Shown here: positions 62,266 through 64,000 of the stretch, in pieces
Numbering within the stretch: position 1 is the stretch's first letter
Layout: each line of letters begins with the position of its first letter
Assembly: GCA_001449105.1 (NCBI GenBank)
Contig: LNIY01000075.1
Span: 1-64,000, forward strand
DNA from: Caulobacter vibrioides
Lineage (GTDB): Bacteria > Pseudomonadota > Alphaproteobacteria > Caulobacterales > Caulobacteraceae
Direction of reading: 5' to 3'
DNA: 64,000 bases
Position numbers and translations under genes: made by a program
Notes under the pieces: model-generated
Databases searched by the model: none
What the model saw: only the letters and a program-made list of their open reading frames with translations
Told to the model about the DNA's origin: nothing

Positions 62266-63975
62266 ATGCGGCGGCGGTGGTTGATCGGCCTGGCGGCGAC
62301 GCTGGGCCTGGGGGCGGGAACGGCGGCGCAGGCCTGTTCGCCGCTTCCGGGCTATGTGCGACCCAGCAACTTCGAACTGGTGCAGATCGCCGACGCCGTC
62401 GTCGTGGCCACGCCGCTGTCGGCGCCGCCGGTCGACGAGGACGACAATCCCTTCGAGGCGCCGATGCGGCTGCGGGTGACCGAAAGCCTGAAGGGCGATC
62501 TGGCCGGCGAGATCGAGGCCCGGGGGCTGCGTCTGGGCGCCACCAGGCGCAGCGATCCCAAGGACATCTTCTTTTCCCACCCCGAGGGCCACATGGGGCC
62601 CTGCAACCGGATGACCCTGGCCAAGGGCGGCAGCTACCTGCTTTTCCTGGGCCGCCGGGGCGAGCATCTGGGCGTGCTGGGCTTTCCGTTCTCGCGCGTC
62701 AACGAGGACTATGCGGGCCCGGACTCGGCATGGTCGCGGGTGGTGCGGACCTATCTCGACATCCAGCGCGAGCCGGACGGCATGGTCGAGCTGGCCCGCC
62801 TGGAGGCCCTGAAGGCGCAGCTTGAGGCCAAGCCCGGCCGCACCCGCTACGACGCCATGCTGGCGGCCGACATCGGCGCCCACCTGGGCTCGGTCTCGCC
62901 GTGGAAGCCGACGGGCTACCTGCTGGCGGCCCGTGACGACCTCAAGGCCGGGCGTCCGCCCCGCTACGCGCCGCGCAATCCGGTCTACGACCAGGAGCAG
63001 TCGGGCGTGGCGATGTTCGCCGACATGATCATGGGGGCCTCGGGCGAGGCGCCGGGAAAGCCGGCGCGCGACCCGCGCGAGACCGCGATCCTGGAGGCCC
63101 TGATCGAGCCGGGCCATGCCGACGCCCTGCCGGTGTTCGAGCCTTTCCTGCGCGAGGACGCCTCTGTGGGCGAGCTGGATCTGGGCCTGCGCTTCCTGGC
63201 CAACAACGGCGGGTTCGGCCGGGCCTACGACCTGATCGAGGCCCGTTTCCCGACGCGTCTGGAGGGCGCCGCTTCGGCCGAGGAGGCCCAAAGCCTGCTC
63301 CGCATCACGGCGGAGGTGGTCGAGGATCCCTACGGCGGCGAGCCGCCGCGCTGGCGCGCCGATCCTTCGACGGCGACCCGCTGGCCGCGCCTGTCCCTGG
63401 CCCTGGCCCGGCTGGCCAAGGCGCGCTTCGGCGTCGAGGCCGGCTTTCACCAAGGCCCGAAGGCTCTGCTGACCGCGGATTATCGCGCCGATCCCGAGCT
63501 GACCCTGATGCTTTCCGGCCATGAGGCGGCGATCACCGACTGGGCGCGGGCCCAGCTGGTCCTGCCGGGCGCCGCCCAGGCGCCGGCGGACGCGGCCGAC
63601 GATCCGTTGAAGCTGCCGATCAGGATCACCCTCCGCTGGGCCGGCCTGGGCGCCGGCGCGGCCGAGGAGGTGGGCCTGAACCGGATGTTCTGCGCGGGCC
63701 CGGCCCGGCGGGCGATGCTGATCGAGACCTGGGGGCGCGAGGGCGGCCTGTTCGGCGCGGACTTCGCCAAGCGCATGGCCGCCTCGCCCCAGCTGGACGA
63801 GGCCGAACGATCGCGCCTGACAGAAGCGGTGAGAGCTTGGAATGCGCGCCTGACGCGATCGGATCAGCGGAGCCCGTTCGATCGGGACGACGTCATGGCC
63901 AAGCTGGCGCGGGGCGAGCGTCCGACGGCGCAGGACCTGTCGTCTCTGCCCCCCCTGACCTGTCCGTCGGTCTAG
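62266..63975 (+). CDS. Large exported protein of unknown function
   Basis: 569 residues. The signal peptide MRRRWLIGLAATLGLGAGTAAQA leaves a mature protein starting with cysteine (CSPLPGYV). The N-terminal domain (about 24-150) alternates strands: LVQIADAVVVATPLS, MRLRVTESLKGDL, CNRMTLAKGGSYLLFLGRR, a layout recalling the NTR/TIMP-like OB fold, in which an N-terminal Cys pairs with an internal Cys. The rest is mainly helical, perhaps repeat-like (about 260-450). No catalytic motif was found. GGGGAGGGGC precedes ATG 62266. Function unknown. Confidence 0.75.
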   Translation: MRRRWLIGLAATLGLGAGTAAQACSPLPGYVRPSNFELVQIADAVVVATPLSAPPVDEDDNPFEAPMRLRVTESLKGDLAGEIEARGLRLGATRRSDPKDIFFSHPEGHMGPCNRMTLAKGGSYLLFLGRRGEHLGVLGFPFSRVNEDYAGPDSAWSRVVRTYLDIQREPDGMVELARLEALKAQLEAKPGRTRYDAMLAADIGAHLGSVSPWKPTGYLLAARDDLKAGRPPRYAPRNPVYDQEQSGVAMFADMIMGASGEAPGKPARDPRETAILEALIEPGHADALPVFEPFLREDASVGELDLGLRFLANNGGFGRAYDLIEARFPTRLEGAASAEEAQSLLRITAEVVEDPYGGEPPRWRADPSTATRWPRLSLALARLAKARFGVEAGFHQGPKALLTADYRADPELTLMLSGHEAAITDWARAQLVLPGAAQAPADAADDPLKLPIRITLRWAGLGAGAAEEVGLNRMFCAGPARRAMLIETWGREGGLFGADFAKRMAASPQLDEAERSRLTEAVRAWNARLTRSDQRSPFDRDDVMAKLARGERPTAQDLSSLPPLTCPSV

Positions 63976-64000
63976 GCGCGCACCGACAGCGTCATCCGCA

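Overview
The window is about 64 kb of high-GC alphaproteobacterial chromosome and almost certainly comes from Caulobacter or a very close relative. The evidence is a TipF-type flagellar assembly protein (two N-terminal membrane segments, coiled coil, EAL-like domain), a groESL operon behind a CIRCE element, a TonB-dependent receptor beside tryptophan-halogenase-like proteins, and the codon use (very GC-rich third positions). No tRNA, rRNA, CRISPR array, prophage or intact insertion sequence was seen. It reads as ordinary core chromosome with a few accessory patches.

Layout. 1-7.5 kb: end of an M48 protease, clpB, an OmpA-type lipoprotein, trmL, and the complete petABC operon for the cytochrome bc1 complex. 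7.6-9 kb: an OsmC-like protein and a secreted retropepsin-like protein. 9-20.4 kb: a carbohydrate-utilisation-like locus, with a periplasmic GH3 glycosidase and its LacI-type regulator facing a large TonB-dependent receptor and two consecutive flavin-dependent halogenase homologues, closed by a PKHD-type Fe(II) dioxygenase. 20.5-23.1 kb: a small orphan protein and groESL. 23.1-29.9 kb: a VOC protein, a membrane protein, a TlpA-like thioredoxin, an alkyltransferase, an HtrA-like protease without an export signal, and a tandem pair of TraB/GumN-like proteins. 30-36.2 kb: mutL, a DUF4261-like protein, a second VOC protein, and a tandem pair of unknown paralogues whose C-terminal halves resemble a degenerate EAL domain.

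36.3-45.2 kb: a GNAT enzyme, an acyl-CoA dehydrogenase behind a perfect CAAAC-N4-GTTTG palindrome, maoC-ribF, a HAD phosphatase, a compact trimeric autotransporter, an alkylation-repair operon (Ada without its AraC domain plus a PF09859-like oxygenase), and tipF. 45.3-48.3 kb: feoAB followed by a Phd antitoxin and a frameshifted PIN toxin. 48.3-54.4 kb: 3-hydroxyacyl-CoA dehydrogenase, a small acetyltransferase, pheS-(unknown gene)-pheT with overlapping junctions, and rpmI-rplT. 54.5-64 kb: an MFS pump, a transglutaminase-like protein, a small conserved protein, an isochorismatase-like hydrolase with a GlxA-type regulator, a Tpa1/Ofd1-like oxygenase directly downstream of infC, a YitT protein, an aldose epimerase coupled to a receiver-only protein, and a large secreted protein of unknown function.

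Two families of palindromic intergenic repeats are scattered between genes. One consists of paired GC-rich hairpins (five loci). The other is built on a TCCCCGC...GCGGGGA hairpin and includes a perfect 32-bp inverted repeat at 20462-20561. Several strong intrinsic terminators and candidate operators (LacI-type, PsrA/TetR-type, CIRCE, Fur-like, CtrA-like) can be read directly. Function calls come from motif recognition alone; no database search was run.
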